Shown piece by piece: positions 6,072-14,726 of a DNA stretch of 17,312 bases. The notes under the pieces were generated by a model, which saw nothing but the letters and a program-made list of their open reading frames with translations, searched no databases and was not told the origin of the DNA. Origin of the DNA: Bacilli bacterium (GTDB lineage Bacteria; Bacillota_I; Bacilli_A; RF39; UBA660); contig JAEDJI010000016.1 in NCBI GenBank assembly GCA_016296435.1, forward strand, positions 1 through 17,312. The letters run 5' to 3'. A program made the translations under genes and the position numbers. Numbering within the stretch: the stretch's first letter is position 1; each line of letters opens with the position of its first letter.

Positions 6072-7601
6072 TTAATCGATTCTTTGAAATAAAACATATG
6101 AATCATTTAACTTCGTACCAGATTCATAATAACCAAACTTATCTAAACTATTAAAATCTTTAATGTTTGTATTTAATTGATCAAATATTTTTTCACTAGT
6201 ATCTGGCATATATGGTTGTAATAAAACTGCTCCAAATCTAATTGATTCAACTAAATTATATAAAACAGTTGATAACCTATCCAAACAATTTTCGTCCTTA
6301 GCAAGTACCCATGGCATTGTTTCATCAATATATTTATTACATCTTCTAAAAATATCAAAAATAGCATCCAAAGAATCAGCAACACGTAAATTTTCCATTT
6401 TTTCATCAACAACATCTCTAATAGATAAAACGAAATTAATTAAAGCAACATCAATTTCTTCAGTTACACTCTTGTTTTCAACTATACCATTAAAATATTT
6501 ATTAACCATACCAATAGTCCTATTAACTAAATTACCTAATACATTTGCTAAATTTGAATTAATACTATCTATAAGAAGTTCCCTAGTAAAAGTTCCATCA
6601 GATGAAAATGGCATTTCATGAAGCATATAAAATCTAATAGAATCAACCCCAAACTCATTAACTAGATCATCAGCATAAACTATATTACCTTTACTCTTAC
6701 TCATTTTGTCATTACCAAAAAGCATCCAAGGATGACCAAATATTTTTTTAGGAAGTTCTAAATCAAGAGCCTTTAATATAATAGGCCAATAAATAGTATG
6801 AAATCTTAAAATATCTTTACCAATTACATGTACATCACAAGGCCAATACTTATAAAAATTCTGATCAGATACACCATCTGGATTATAACCTAGAAAAGTA
6901 ATATAGTTTGTTAAAGCATCAATCCAAACATAAACAATATGATTTTCATCAAATGATACAGGTATTCCCCATTTAAAAGACGAACGCGAAACACATAAAT
7001 CCTCAAGACCCGGTTTAATGAAATTATTTATCATTTCGTTCTTTCTAGATTCAGGTTGAATAAAATGTGGATTTTTATTAATATAATCCTCAAGCCAAGA
7101 AGCATAATTACTCATTCTAAAAAAATAAGCTTCTTCACTTGTTTCATAAACTTCTCTACCACAATCAGGACACTTTTCATCAATTAATTGAGTTTTAGTC
7201 CAAAAAGACTCACAAGGAGTACAATAAAGTCCTTTATATTCACCTTTATAAATATCACCTTTATCGTATAACTTTTTAAAAATTTTTTGAACTTTTTCGA
7301 TATGCAATGGATCAGTAGTTCTAACAAAACTATCATAACTAGTATTCATAACATCCCAAATACTTTTAATTTCATTAGCAATAGCATCAACATATTGATG
7401 ACAAGAAACACCAGCCTCTGCTGCTTTTTGTTCTATTTTTAAACCATGCTCATCAGTACCAGTTTGAAAATAAACATCATATCCTTTAAGTCTCTTATAT
7501 CTGGCGATAGCATCTGTTAAAACAATCTCATACGTATTTCCAATATGTGGTTTAGCAGAAGTATAAGCAATTGCAGTACTAATATAAAATTTTTCTTTCA
7601 T
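6072..7601 (-). CDS. metG: Methionyl-tRNA synthetase (short form)
   Basis: It charges tRNA-Met with methionine in the cytoplasm (class I synthetase). The 509 residues show the HIGH-type motif PHIGN at 18-22, the four-Cys zinc knuckle YCTPCESFW and CPDCGREV, YVWIDALTNY, and KMSKSKGN near residue 299. The protein ends at YVLFQRID, just after the anticodon-binding helical domain. It therefore lacks the C-terminal tRNA-binding dimerisation domain found in the longer Bacillus enzyme. The start is ATG at 7601 behind GGAGGGATGATT. The open frame runs further upstream, but that part is the T-box antiterminator and leader, not protein. Expression is controlled by the methionine T-box directly upstream. 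Confidence 0.97.
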   Translation of the reverse strand: MKEKFYISTAIAYTSAKPHIGNTYEIVLTDAIARYKRLKGYDVYFQTGTDEHGLKIEQKAAEAGVSCHQYVDAIANEIKSIWDVMNTSYDSFVRTTDPLHIEKVQKIFKKLYDKGDIYKGEYKGLYCTPCESFWTKTQLIDEKCPDCGREVYETSEEAYFFRMSNYASWLEDYINKNPHFIQPESRKNEMINNFIKPGLEDLCVSRSSFKWGIPVSFDENHIVYVWIDALTNYITFLGYNPDGVSDQNFYKYWPCDVHVIGKDILRFHTIYWPIILKALDLELPKKIFGHPWMLFGNDKMSKSKGNIVYADDLVNEFGVDSIRFYMLHEMPFSSDGTFTRELLIDSINSNLANVLGNLVNRTIGMVNKYFNGIVENKSVTEEIDVALINFVLSIRDVVDEKMENLRVADSLDAIFDIFRRCNKYIDETMPWVLAKDENCLDRLSTVLYNLVESIRFGAVLLQPYMPDTSEKIFDQLNTNIKDFNSLDKFGYYESGTKLNDSYVLFQRID

Positions 7602-7620
7602 AATCATCCCTCCAATAAAT

Positions 7621-7656
7621 AAAAAACGAAATATCTCTAAGGACGAAATATTCCGT
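7621..7656 (-). terminator. T-box regulated terminator before metG
   Basis: ACGGAATAT (minus strand, 7648-7656) pairs with ATATTTCGT (7626-7634, one G-U pair), followed by six T. The left arm overlaps the 3' end of the T-box sequence, so the antiterminator and this terminator exclude each other, as required for T-box control. The metG ribosome binding site follows. Confidence 0.85.
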
Positions 7657-7820
7657 GGTACCACCTTAATTTTGCAAAATTACAAACTTATTTTTTTAAC
7701 GCATCCCTGCGGGTAAGACCTGTTCCAAAAATCATATCAAACAATTCAAAATATTTGTTTTCACCAAACACAAACTCTCTAAAACTTCAAAATTGTTCTA
7801 ACTTTTCTTCATCACATTTG
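7621..7820 (-). promoter_or_regulatory. Methionine T-box riboswitch leader of metG
   Basis: The leader senses uncharged tRNA-Met and lets transcription into metG proceed. The minus strand carries the diagnostic T-box AAGGTGGTACCACGG (7653-7667). Further upstream are the Stem I landmarks: AGAGAG (7775-7780) and GGTGAAA (7759-7765) in the distal part, and a Stem I helix of AACAATT (7791-7797) with AATTGTT (7740-7746). The loop just below that helix reads GATATGA, presenting ATG (7733-7735) as specifier codon, which matches the methionyl-tRNA synthetase downstream. A CCCGCAGGG hairpin fits Stem III. The exact RNA start, near 7820, is inferred from the promoter. Confidence 0.93.
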
Positions 7821-7826
7821 TCTAAG

Positions 7827-7855
7827 ATTATAACATAACAAAAATCATATTTCAA
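7827..7855 (-). promoter_or_regulatory. Promoter of the T-box leader/metG
   Basis: TTGAAA (7850-7855) and a perfect TATAAT (7827-7832) lie 17 bases apart on the minus strand. The -35 box overlaps the last codons and stop of spoVT, so metG has its own promoter tucked into the end of the upstream gene. Confidence 0.85.
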
Positions 7856-8375
7856 TATATTTGCTTAAAAATTTAGAATACATAATTGCAATACGTTCTT
7901 CAAACGAATCAAAATTACAAGAATCAGAAACTATAATTAAACTCCCAATAGCATCACCCTCAACTATAATTGGACAAACAATATATCCAATAACATCTAT
8001 TCTACCCTTAACTATACTAAAACTATTAACAACATAAGAAAAAATATTAGTTCTTCCATTAATAATTTTCTCCACATCAAAAGAAATATCTAAACCAACA
8101 TAATTATTCTTTAAAGCACCTGAACCAGCAATTACTCTACATCTATCAGTAATCAAAACCGTTTTATTGATACAAACCGAAATACTATCAACAAATTTAT
8201 CATAAAAATCCTTTAAATTATCAAAATGAGAATACTTCTTTAAAATTATATTCCCACCATCTAAAAATATTTCTAATAATTCACCATCTTTTATTTTTAA
8301 AGTTTTCCTAATTTCTTTAGGAATAACAATTCTTCCTAGTTCATCTATTCTTCTAACAACACCAATAGTCTTCAT
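7845..8375 (-). CDS. spoVT: SpoVT/AbrB family transcriptional regulator
   Basis: The 176-residue protein starts with a SpoVT-AbrB swapped-hairpin DNA-binding domain (residues 1-47), with the classic GVVRRIDELGRIVIPKEIRKTL and a following GELLEIF strand. The rest (about 55-176) matches the GAF-like C-terminal domain of SpoVT in length and pattern (VCINKTVLITDRCRVIAGSG, then YIVCPIIVEGDAIGSLIIVS). Bacillus SpoVT, 178 residues, regulates late forespore genes. The gene sits after mfd, as spoVT follows mfd in Bacillus. A ribosome binding site AGAGGAAAG precedes ATG. Whether this organism sporulates cannot be told from the window; the regulator may have been retained for another task. Confidence 0.92.
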   Translation of the reverse strand: MKTIGVVRRIDELGRIVIPKEIRKTLKIKDGELLEIFLDGGNIILKKYSHFDNLKDFYDKFVDSISVCINKTVLITDRCRVIAGSGALKNNYVGLDISFDVEKIINGRTNIFSYVVNSFSIVKGRIDVIGYIVCPIIVEGDAIGSLIIVSDSCNFDSFEERIAIMYSKFLSKYIEI

Positions 8376-8428
8376 TAACTTTCCTCTCTTTCATAATTAT
8401 TTTTCCATAAAAAAATAAAACTATTCAT

Positions 8429-8454
8429 AAAAAAAAACATAGTTATAAAACTAT
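8429..8454 (-). terminator. Intrinsic terminator overlapping the mfd stop
   Basis: ATAGTT and AACTAT pair across a four-base loop, then G and nine T on the minus strand. The left arm includes the TAG stop codon of mfd, ending the dnaX-to-mfd unit. Confidence 0.7.
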
Positions 8455-11400
8455 ATTTCTTTAAAAAGTTTATTAAATAAAACTATTGGATTATCTTCCC
8501 CACTATTTTTCAAAATTTTAATAAATAAACAATTATGTTTATAAGAAAATACAAATCGATTACTAATCTTAAGTGATTTCGTAATTAAATCTTCATAATC
8601 AATAGAATTTGACCTAATAATATCAAACATCACTGATATACTAAAACCATCTTCTACTATTCTAGATATTCCAATCTTTTTACTGTAATTTTCAAACAAC
8701 TCTTTATTCATATACAAAATAATTTCATCATTAAGTCTACCAAATCTATCTGTAAGTTCATTGTAAACTAAATCATATTTTTCATAAGAATCAATACTAT
8801 TTATAAGCTTATGAAATTCAATTTTCAACTCATCACTAGTAGTATAAAAATCAGAAATATGATTATTAATTTCTAAATTACTAATAACATCTTCATTTTC
8901 ATTTGAAACTTCAATTCCCTTCAATTTTAATATTTCATCATTTAACATTTTCATATATAAATCAATACCAACGCAATCAATATAACCAGCCTGTTCGCTT
9001 CCCAAAATATCACCAGAACCTCTTATTGATAAATCACGTGCGGCAATAGTAAAACCGCTTCCAAGCTCAGTAAAATCTTTAAGTACTTGAAGCCTTTTCA
9101 TAGAATTTTCAGTTAAAACTTTATTTTTTTCATGTGTCAAATAAGCATAAGCAATTCTGTCACTTCGACCAACTCTACCTCTTATTTGATACAACTGACT
9201 AAGACCAAACCAATCAGAATTATAAACAATGAGAGTATTAACATTAGGAATATCAACTCCAGTTTCTATAATAGTAGTACATATCAAAACATCATACTTG
9301 TAAAGAACAAAATCATTCATTATATTCTCAAGATCATCTTTATTCATTTTTCCATGAGCAAAAGCAATCCTTGCTTCAGGAACAATCATCTGTATTTCTC
9401 TAACTTTCAATTCAATATCATCAACTCTATTATATAAGATGAAAACTTGACCATCACGTGATAGTTCCCTATATATAATATCTCTAATAATATTTTTATC
9501 AAATGCAAGCACATAAGTTTGTACAGCATGCCTATCTTTCGGAGGCGTTTCAATTAAAGATAAATCCTTAAGACCAAAAATAGCCATTTGCAATGTCCTT
9601 GGTATAGGAGTTGCAGTAAGAGTAAGCACATCAATATTACTTTTATATTCTTTAATTTTTTCTTTATGTGCCACTCCAAAACGTTGTTCTTCATCAATAA
9701 CTAATAATCCTAAATCCTTAGGTTTAATATCATTACTAAGTATTCTATGCGTACCAAATAAAATATCAACATTACCATCATTAAAATCATCTATTATTCT
9801 TTTCGCATTTTTAGGAGAAACAAACCTATTTAATAATTCTATTCTAACAGGAAAATTTTTAAATCTATCAATAGCACTCAAATATTGCTGTCTAGATAAA
9901 AGAGTAGTAGGACAAAGATACATAACTTGCTTATTATCTAAAACAGCTTTAAACATAGCTCTAAAAGCAACCTCCGTCTTACCATAACCAACATCACCAC
10001 AAAGCAATCTATCCATTGGAATATTACTTTCCATATCCTTTTTTATTTCCATAGTAGCTCTAATTTGATCATCAGTAGCTTCATATAAAAACTCATTATC
10101 AAACATAGTCTGAAGTTCATTATCTTTACTAAAAGCAAACCCTTTTTTTAACTTTCGTTCCGCTTGCACCCTAAGAAGCCTTTCTGCTTCATACTTAATT
10201 TTATTACTGACTCTTCTTTTAGTCTTTTCCCACACATTACTATTTAAAGAATTAATTTTTGGAACATACCCTTCCTTACCAGAAAACTTACTAATTAAAT
10301 CTATCTTAGAAACAGGAATAAACAATTTATCCCCATTAGCATAAAGAATTTCTATATAGTCATTCAAAACACCATTTTTAGTAATTGTTTTAATCCCATT
10401 ATAAATACCAATACCACAAGCTTGATGAACAACATAATCACCAATATTAATTTTAGTAATATCATTTATTCTCTTAGAATACTTAAATTTAACATCTTTT
10501 TTCTTAATTAAAGATCTATTAAACAATTCCTTTTCACTAAGAAAAATATAATTATTAATAGAAAAACCTTCACCCAAAGGAAAAGTAACAATGTTAACTC
10601 TTCCATCAAATATATTATTTATATCTGTAAAAACATATGAAAAATCAAATAAATCATCAATATTATTTATATTAGACAAACAAATAATTATTGTTTTTTT
10701 TAAAAGCAAACACTTTTTAACATAATCATTAAAATATCCAATGCCATTACCATTATAATCCAAATTTGAAACACCAAAATCAATAAAATTATTATTTTGC
10801 TTATAATTATCAAAATCGTTATAATAAATAACCTTATCCAAAGAAATTTCATCTAATTCAAAAAATAAAGACTCACCTCTATTATAATCAAAAAATTCTT
10901 GAACCATATTTTTATATGAAACACAAATTTGATTATAATCTTTAATAACAGTATAACAATTTCCTAAATAAGAAGAAATATTTACATACTCACTAGTACT
11001 AATTTCGTCATTAGGATATATTTCAATAAAATCAACACTTGAAATTGATCTTTGATCATCTGAATTAAAAAAACGAATAGATTCAATATCATCACCAAAA
11101 AATTCTATTCTTATGGGATTATCACTACCAATTAAAAAGATATCTAAAATATAACCTCTAACAGCAAAATCGCCCATTTTCACAACTAAATTTTCCTTTT
11201 TATATCCTAAATCATCAAGCTGTGAAATAATATTTTCAATAGAAATATTATCCCCAACCGAAAGTTTGATGATTTTATTTGTATAATCACTAACTGGAGG
11301 TAAATGTCTTAAATAACCAACCAAATCAGTAACCACAATTCTTTTATTATTATTTAAAAGTTCATTTAAAATCGAAAGTCTTTCAGTTTTAAGAATAGGA

Positions 11401-11645
11401 CTAGCAGCAAATGCATTAATAAAAGATAAACTATCATTCTCAAATAAAAAACAATTGTCATTATATCTGTTTATAGCATCATATATTTTTCTAGCTTCAA
11501 ACATACTTGGAGTAACTATTAATAAACCATCATCAACACAATTAAAAAAGTTATTAATAACAATAGCAAAAAATTCATTAGTTAAACCAAATAAACTAAT
11601 GTTATTTTTATAAGAAAATGCACTTACCTCATCAAAAACACTCAT
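8451..11645 (-). CDS. mfd: Transcription-repair coupling factor Mfd
   Basis: Mfd displaces RNA polymerase stalled at DNA lesions and recruits UvrA for nucleotide excision repair. The 1064 residues are somewhat shorter than the usual 1150 or so; the N-terminal UvrB-like part looks divergent. The RNA-polymerase-interacting domain begins near residue 398 (IGDYVVHQACGIGIYNG). The RecG-like motor has Walker A GDVGYGKTE near 547-555, LLVIDEEQRFG near 650, TATPIPRTLQMA after it, and the translocation motif QLYQIRGRVGRS near 820. A C-terminal TRCF domain follows. The start ATG lies behind GGGTGTGG, eleven bases after pth. The pth-mfd-spoVT order is that of Bacillus. Confidence 0.97.
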   Translation of the reverse strand: MSVFDEVSAFSYKNNISLFGLTNEFFAIVINNFFNCVDDGLLIVTPSMFEARKIYDAINRYNDNCFLFENDSLSFINAFAASPILKTERLSILNELLNNNKRIVVTDLVGYLRHLPPVSDYTNKIIKLSVGDNISIENIISQLDDLGYKKENLVVKMGDFAVRGYILDIFLIGSDNPIRIEFFGDDIESIRFFNSDDQRSISSVDFIEIYPNDEISTSEYVNISSYLGNCYTVIKDYNQICVSYKNMVQEFFDYNRGESLFFELDEISLDKVIYYNDFDNYKQNNNFIDFGVSNLDYNGNGIGYFNDYVKKCLLLKKTIIICLSNINNIDDLFDFSYVFTDINNIFDGRVNIVTFPLGEGFSINNYIFLSEKELFNRSLIKKKDVKFKYSKRINDITKINIGDYVVHQACGIGIYNGIKTITKNGVLNDYIEILYANGDKLFIPVSKIDLISKFSGKEGYVPKINSLNSNVWEKTKRRVSNKIKYEAERLLRVQAERKLKKGFAFSKDNELQTMFDNEFLYEATDDQIRATMEIKKDMESNIPMDRLLCGDVGYGKTEVAFRAMFKAVLDNKQVMYLCPTTLLSRQQYLSAIDRFKNFPVRIELLNRFVSPKNAKRIIDDFNDGNVDILFGTHRILSNDIKPKDLGLLVIDEEQRFGVAHKEKIKEYKSNIDVLTLTATPIPRTLQMAIFGLKDLSLIETPPKDRHAVQTYVLAFDKNIIRDIIYRELSRDGQVFILYNRVDDIELKVREIQMIVPEARIAFAHGKMNKDDLENIMNDFVLYKYDVLICTTIIETGVDIPNVNTLIVYNSDWFGLSQLYQIRGRVGRSDRIAYAYLTHEKNKVLTENSMKRLQVLKDFTELGSGFTIAARDLSIRGSGDILGSEQAGYIDCVGIDLYMKMLNDEILKLKGIEVSNENEDVISNLEINNHISDFYTTSDELKIEFHKLINSIDSYEKYDLVYNELTDRFGRLNDEIILYMNKELFENYSKKIGISRIVEDGFSISVMFDIIRSNSIDYEDLITKSLKISNRFVFSYKHNCLFIKILKNSGEDNPIVLFNKLFKEI

Positions 11646-11656
11646 AGTACCACACC

Positions 11657-12211
11657 CTAATTATACTTATTCATCAAATTAACAAAAGACAAAACCACGA
11701 AATCATCTAAAATTTTAATAGTAACAGGCAATATTTCATTAAATTTCTTAACCTCATCAAAAGACAAACTTCCCAAAACATAATCCTTAGTATCAATATT
11801 TTTATTATTAGAAATACCAAACTTCATCCGTTTATAATTTTTAGTACCCAAATTTTCCTCAATATTCTTAAGACCATTATGACCACCAGAAGAACCAGAC
11901 AAACGAAGTCTAATTTTTCCAAAATCCAAATCTAAATCATCACTTATAATTAAAACATCCTCAACTGAAATTTTGAAATAATCCATATATTTTTTTACAA
12001 CAATTCCCGATAAATTAACATAAGATAAAGGTTTTAATAGAATAATTTTTTCACCATTTAAAACAAAATCAGCGTATAAACCATTATATTTTTCTTTTGT
12101 AATTTTAACTGAATGAAAAGAAGCATAATTATCTAAAATATTAAAACCAATATTATGTCTAGTATTTTTATACTCCTTACCCGGATTGCCTATACCAACA
12201 ATTAATTTCAT
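11657..12211 (-). CDS. pth: Peptidyl-tRNA hydrolase
   Basis: It releases peptides from peptidyl-tRNAs that drop off ribosomes. The 184-residue protein carries the family signature throughout: IVGIGNPGKEY with Asn9, NTRHNIGF with catalytic His19, PLSYVNLSG with Asn66, ISDDLDLDFGKIRLR with Asp91/Asp92, and GSSGGHNGLKNI with Asn112. The length is normal. It overlaps the end of ricT by four bases (ATGA), so the two are translationally coupled. This junction joins two blocks (holB-ricT and pth-mfd) that are apart in Bacillus. Confidence 0.97.
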   Translation of the reverse strand: MKLIVGIGNPGKEYKNTRHNIGFNILDNYASFHSVKITKEKYNGLYADFVLNGEKIILLKPLSYVNLSGIVVKKYMDYFKISVEDVLIISDDLDLDFGKIRLRLSGSSGGHNGLKNIEENLGTKNYKRMKFGISNNKNIDTKDYVLGSLSFDEVKKFNEILPVTIKILDDFVVLSFVNLMNKYN

Positions 12212-12987
12212 AACATCACATCCATAATTTTACCATCTTCTAATTCTATTTTATACATTCTTTTGAATAAATCAATATACACAACTTTTCCTCTATAAGA
12301 ATCATTAGATATTATTTCTCCAACTTTAGGGAAATCCTTTTTATACTCACTATATAATTCATTTTCATAATCCAAACAACACATTAATCTTCCACATACA
12401 CCATTAATTTTTTGAGGGTTTAAGGCAAGATTTTGATTCTTAGCCATATTAATAGAAACACTATTTAAATCATTTAAAAATGTAGAACAACACAATTTTT
12501 TACCACAAACGCCATAACCACCAACACATTTTGCTTTATCACGAACTCCAATTTGTCTAAGTTCAATTCTAATTTTATATACATAAGCAAGCTTTTTAGC
12601 AAGTTCCCTAAAATCAACCCTTGCATCTGCTAAAAAGTTAAACAAAAGTTGTGAACGATTAAAAGTAAAAGAAGCATCCAATATTTTCATATCCAAATCT
12701 AATTCTTTAACAAATTTATTGGCACATTCAATTGCAAGTTCTGCATCTTTAATATTTTTTTCATGCATCCTAACATCATTAGAATCAGCAACTTTTAAAA
12801 TATTTTTAAGTTCAAAAGAAATACGTTTCTTATCCACAACAATTTTGTCAGTACAAACCACACCAAATTGTTGACCACGTTCAGTTTCCACAATAACACA
12901 ATCTTCTTTTTTTATTTCATTACCATTAGGCAAAAAGTAATATATTTTATTAGAACTAGTAAAACATACGCCAAATACTTCAACCAT
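12208..12987 (-). CDS. ricT: PSP1 family protein RicT/YaaT
   Basis: The 259-residue protein has the PSP1 C-terminal domain (about residues 60-150) and the seven cysteines typical of RicT: Cys154, 161, 166 and 167 (KCVGGYGVCGKKLCC) and Cys198, 203 and 204 (GVCGRLMCC). In Bacillus, RicT with RicA and RicF forms an iron-sulfur complex that affects RNase Y-dependent mRNA maturation, competence, sporulation and biofilm. The Fe-S ligands are all present, so the protein is probably functional. ATG immediately follows the TAA of holB, with the ribosome binding site GGGAGATG inside holB. The holB-ricT pairing is conserved in Bacilli. Confidence 0.95.
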   Translation of the reverse strand: MVEVFGVCFTSSNKIYYFLPNGNEIKKEDCVIVETERGQQFGVVCTDKIVVDKKRISFELKNILKVADSNDVRMHEKNIKDAELAIECANKFVKELDLDMKILDASFTFNRSQLLFNFLADARVDFRELAKKLAYVYKIRIELRQIGVRDKAKCVGGYGVCGKKLCCSTFLNDLNSVSINMAKNQNLALNPQKINGVCGRLMCCLDYENELYSEYKKDFPKVGEIISNDSYRGKVVYIDLFKRMYKIELEDGKIMDVML

Positions 12988-13890
12988 TTAATCATCTCCC
13001 AACATTTTAAAAGTGAAATCATCAATTAACAAATCTTTATTAACATTAGATTTAGATTTGTTAATAAATAAATTAATTATATTAATCTTCTTTATTATAT
13101 CACCAATTGTATTATTTTTCATAACATTTACTTTTTCATCATTAAAACCATCTATAAACTTTACATCTCTATTATAGTATAAATTAAAAACATCATAATA
13201 AAAAGCTAAACCAACTAGAAAAAAATTAATAATCTCGTTTTTAATACTATACATATACTCATTCGTAAGTAAAAAAACATCACTTAATTCCATTAAACAA
13301 TATAAATTAATCATATTAGATATTTTACCATTAACAAAATTGAAATAATCTAAATTTTCATCATAATTATTCCAAATTAACCTTTCAATAAACGATTCAT
13401 TATTGTTTAAAGATAAAACCTGACAACGCGAAACAATAGTATCCAACAAATCATACCTACTATTAGCTACTAAAATTGCAACTATATCATCATCTGGATC
13501 TTCCAAAAATTTAAGTAATGAATTTGATGAAGAAACATTAAGTAAATTAGCATTATTAATTATATAAACCCTTCTGTTATTATTTTGAGATTTAAAAGAA
13601 AAAATATATTTTAAAAAACTAACATCTTCTTTTTTTATTTTACCATCTAGATTATTTATAATATGTAAATCAGAATATATGTTTTTATCAATTTCTTCAA
13701 GTATTACCTTTTGTTGAATAGGCTCTTTATCAAAACAAAGAAAAAACTTAGCGAGTGAAACAGCTAAATCATATCCATAAGAAACACCATTAGTTTCAAT
13801 CAAATAAGCATGAGAAATATAACCATTATAAACAGAATTTGTAATATAATTATAAAAAATACTTTGTGTTTTTTCATATTTTTCTAACAT
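12988..13890 (-). CDS. holB: DNA polymerase III delta-prime subunit
   Basis: This clamp-loader subunit acts with DnaX and delta to load the sliding clamp. The 300-residue protein has the AAA+ layout without a working P-loop (SHAYLIETNGVSYGYD at about 26-41), as expected for delta-prime. It also has YIINNANLLNVSSSNSLLKFLEDP (about 109-132) and the sensor SRC motif at 154-156. The four-cysteine zinc module usual in the first AAA+ domain is missing; only one cysteine (FFLCFDKEP) remains there. The start is ATG at 13890 behind GAGGTGATGGGC; earlier GTG and ATG codons lie in the ribosome binding site. It is 13 bases after bofA and directly before ricT. Confidence 0.92.
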   Translation of the reverse strand: MLEKYEKTQSIFYNYITNSVYNGYISHAYLIETNGVSYGYDLAVSLAKFFLCFDKEPIQQKVILEEIDKNIYSDLHIINNLDGKIKKEDVSFLKYIFSFKSQNNNRRVYIINNANLLNVSSSNSLLKFLEDPDDDIVAILVANSRYDLLDTIVSRCQVLSLNNNESFIERLIWNNYDENLDYFNFVNGKISNMINLYCLMELSDVFLLTNEYMYSIKNEIINFFLVGLAFYYDVFNLYYNRDVKFIDGFNDEKVNVMKNNTIGDIIKKINIINLFINKSKSNVNKDLLIDDFTFKMLGDD

Positions 13891-13903
13891 GCCCATCACC
13901 TCA

Positions 13904-14089
13904 CTATAAAATTAACAACAAAATTATTAACAAAATTAATCCAAATATATCAAATAATCCCACAACCAAAATTGTAGCAATATTAATTGGAATAAAATAA
14001 ACTGAAGTACCCATTATTAAGTCATATATATAAATTATAAATGGCGCTAAAAGAAATTTTTTTCCAATAAAACACAATCTTTTTTTCAA
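13904..14089 (-). CDS. bofA: BofA-like small membrane protein
   Basis: The 61-residue protein is strongly hydrophobic after a basic start. It ends in the pattern IPINIATILVVGLFDIFGLILLIIL, which resembles the conserved C-terminal half of BofA (PINxxT, then GxxGxxLL). In Bacillus, BofA sits in the forespore-engulfing membrane and inhibits processing of pro-sigma-K. Position next to recR is also as in Bacillus (recR-yaaL-bofA). The start is TTG at 14089, eight bases after GAGG in the site GAGGTG; the GTG inside that site is not a likely start. The function in this organism is unknown, and the family is also found in organisms without proven sporulation. Confidence 0.75.
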   Translation of the reverse strand: MKKRLCFIGKKFLLAPFIIYIYDLIMGTSVYFIPINIATILVVGLFDIFGLILLIILLLIL

Positions 14090-14125
14090 TAATAACACCT
14101 CAAAAAAATATATGATTACATTCTA

Positions 14126-14722
14126 TTAAAATACTTCCTTTCTGTTATTTAAAGCAGTTTCCAAAGTAAGAACATCAATATATTCCATATCCGCACCAAT
14201 AGGAATACCATTAGCTATTCTAGTCACAATTATGCCGTCCTTTTCTAGCAACTTTTTTATATATAAAGCAGTTGTGTCAGCTTCTATACCTGTTTTAATA
14301 GCAAGAACAACTTCCTTTATATTATTATTCCTAACTCTTTCTAACAATAAATTAATAGATAAATCATCAGGACCAATTTCATCAAGCGGAGAAATCAGTC
14401 CACCAAGGACATGATAATAACCATTATAATTTCCAATTCTTTCAAACAAAAAAACATCCTTAGAATTCTCAACAACTAAAATACTATCAGAATCACGTGA
14501 ATCATCCCTACAAATAAAACATATATCACTTTCTGTCAAAGTCCCACAAACACTACAAGGCTTAATATTCGATTTAGCATTGCACAATGCCTTACTAAAT
14601 TCAGTAACTTCTTCAATATCAAAATTAAGCACAGAAAAAGCCAACCTTTCAGCTGTTTTTTCACCAATGCCAGGAAATTTTTTAAAATATTCGATTAAAT
14701 CCACTAAACTCTTTGGTAACAT
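14126..14722 (-). CDS. recR: Recombination protein RecR
   Basis: RecR works with RecO to load RecA on gapped DNA. The 198-residue protein is full length. It has a helix-hairpin-helix with FPGIGEKTAERLAF (about 16-29), a four-Cys zinc motif (Cys56, 59, 68 and 71), a Toprim domain with LVVENSKDV and GLISPLDEIGPDDL, then AIKTGIEADTTALYI, and the Walker-like C-terminal part ITRIANGIPIGADMEY-type pattern. It starts four bases after ybaB, behind a weak GATGTGAT site, so coupling to ybaB translation is likely. dnaX-ybaB-recR is one of the most conserved bacterial gene orders. Confidence 0.97.
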   Translation of the reverse strand: MLPKSLVDLIEYFKKFPGIGEKTAERLAFSVLNFDIEEVTEFSKALCNAKSNIKPCSVCGTLTESDICFICRDDSRDSDSILVVENSKDVFLFERIGNYNGYYHVLGGLISPLDEIGPDDLSINLLLERVRNNNIKEVVLAIKTGIEADTTALYIKKLLEKDGIIVTRIANGIPIGADMEYIDVLTLETALNNRKEVF

Positions 14723-14726
14723 ATTA

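Noticed and set aside
9132..9437. Open plus-strand frame inside mfd
   Set aside because: It is antisense to the conserved helicase motifs of Mfd and its translation is low-complexity Asn/Ser/Ile typical of shadow frames.
9451..9466. TCACGTGA core inside mfd, resembling parS
   Set aside because: Only the eight-base core matches; the outer parS bases do not, so ParB binding is not supported.
14480..14500. CACGTG with partly parS-like flanks inside recR
   Set aside because: Only about 12 of 16 bases match parS, it lies in conserved coding sequence, and it is not palindromic beyond the core.
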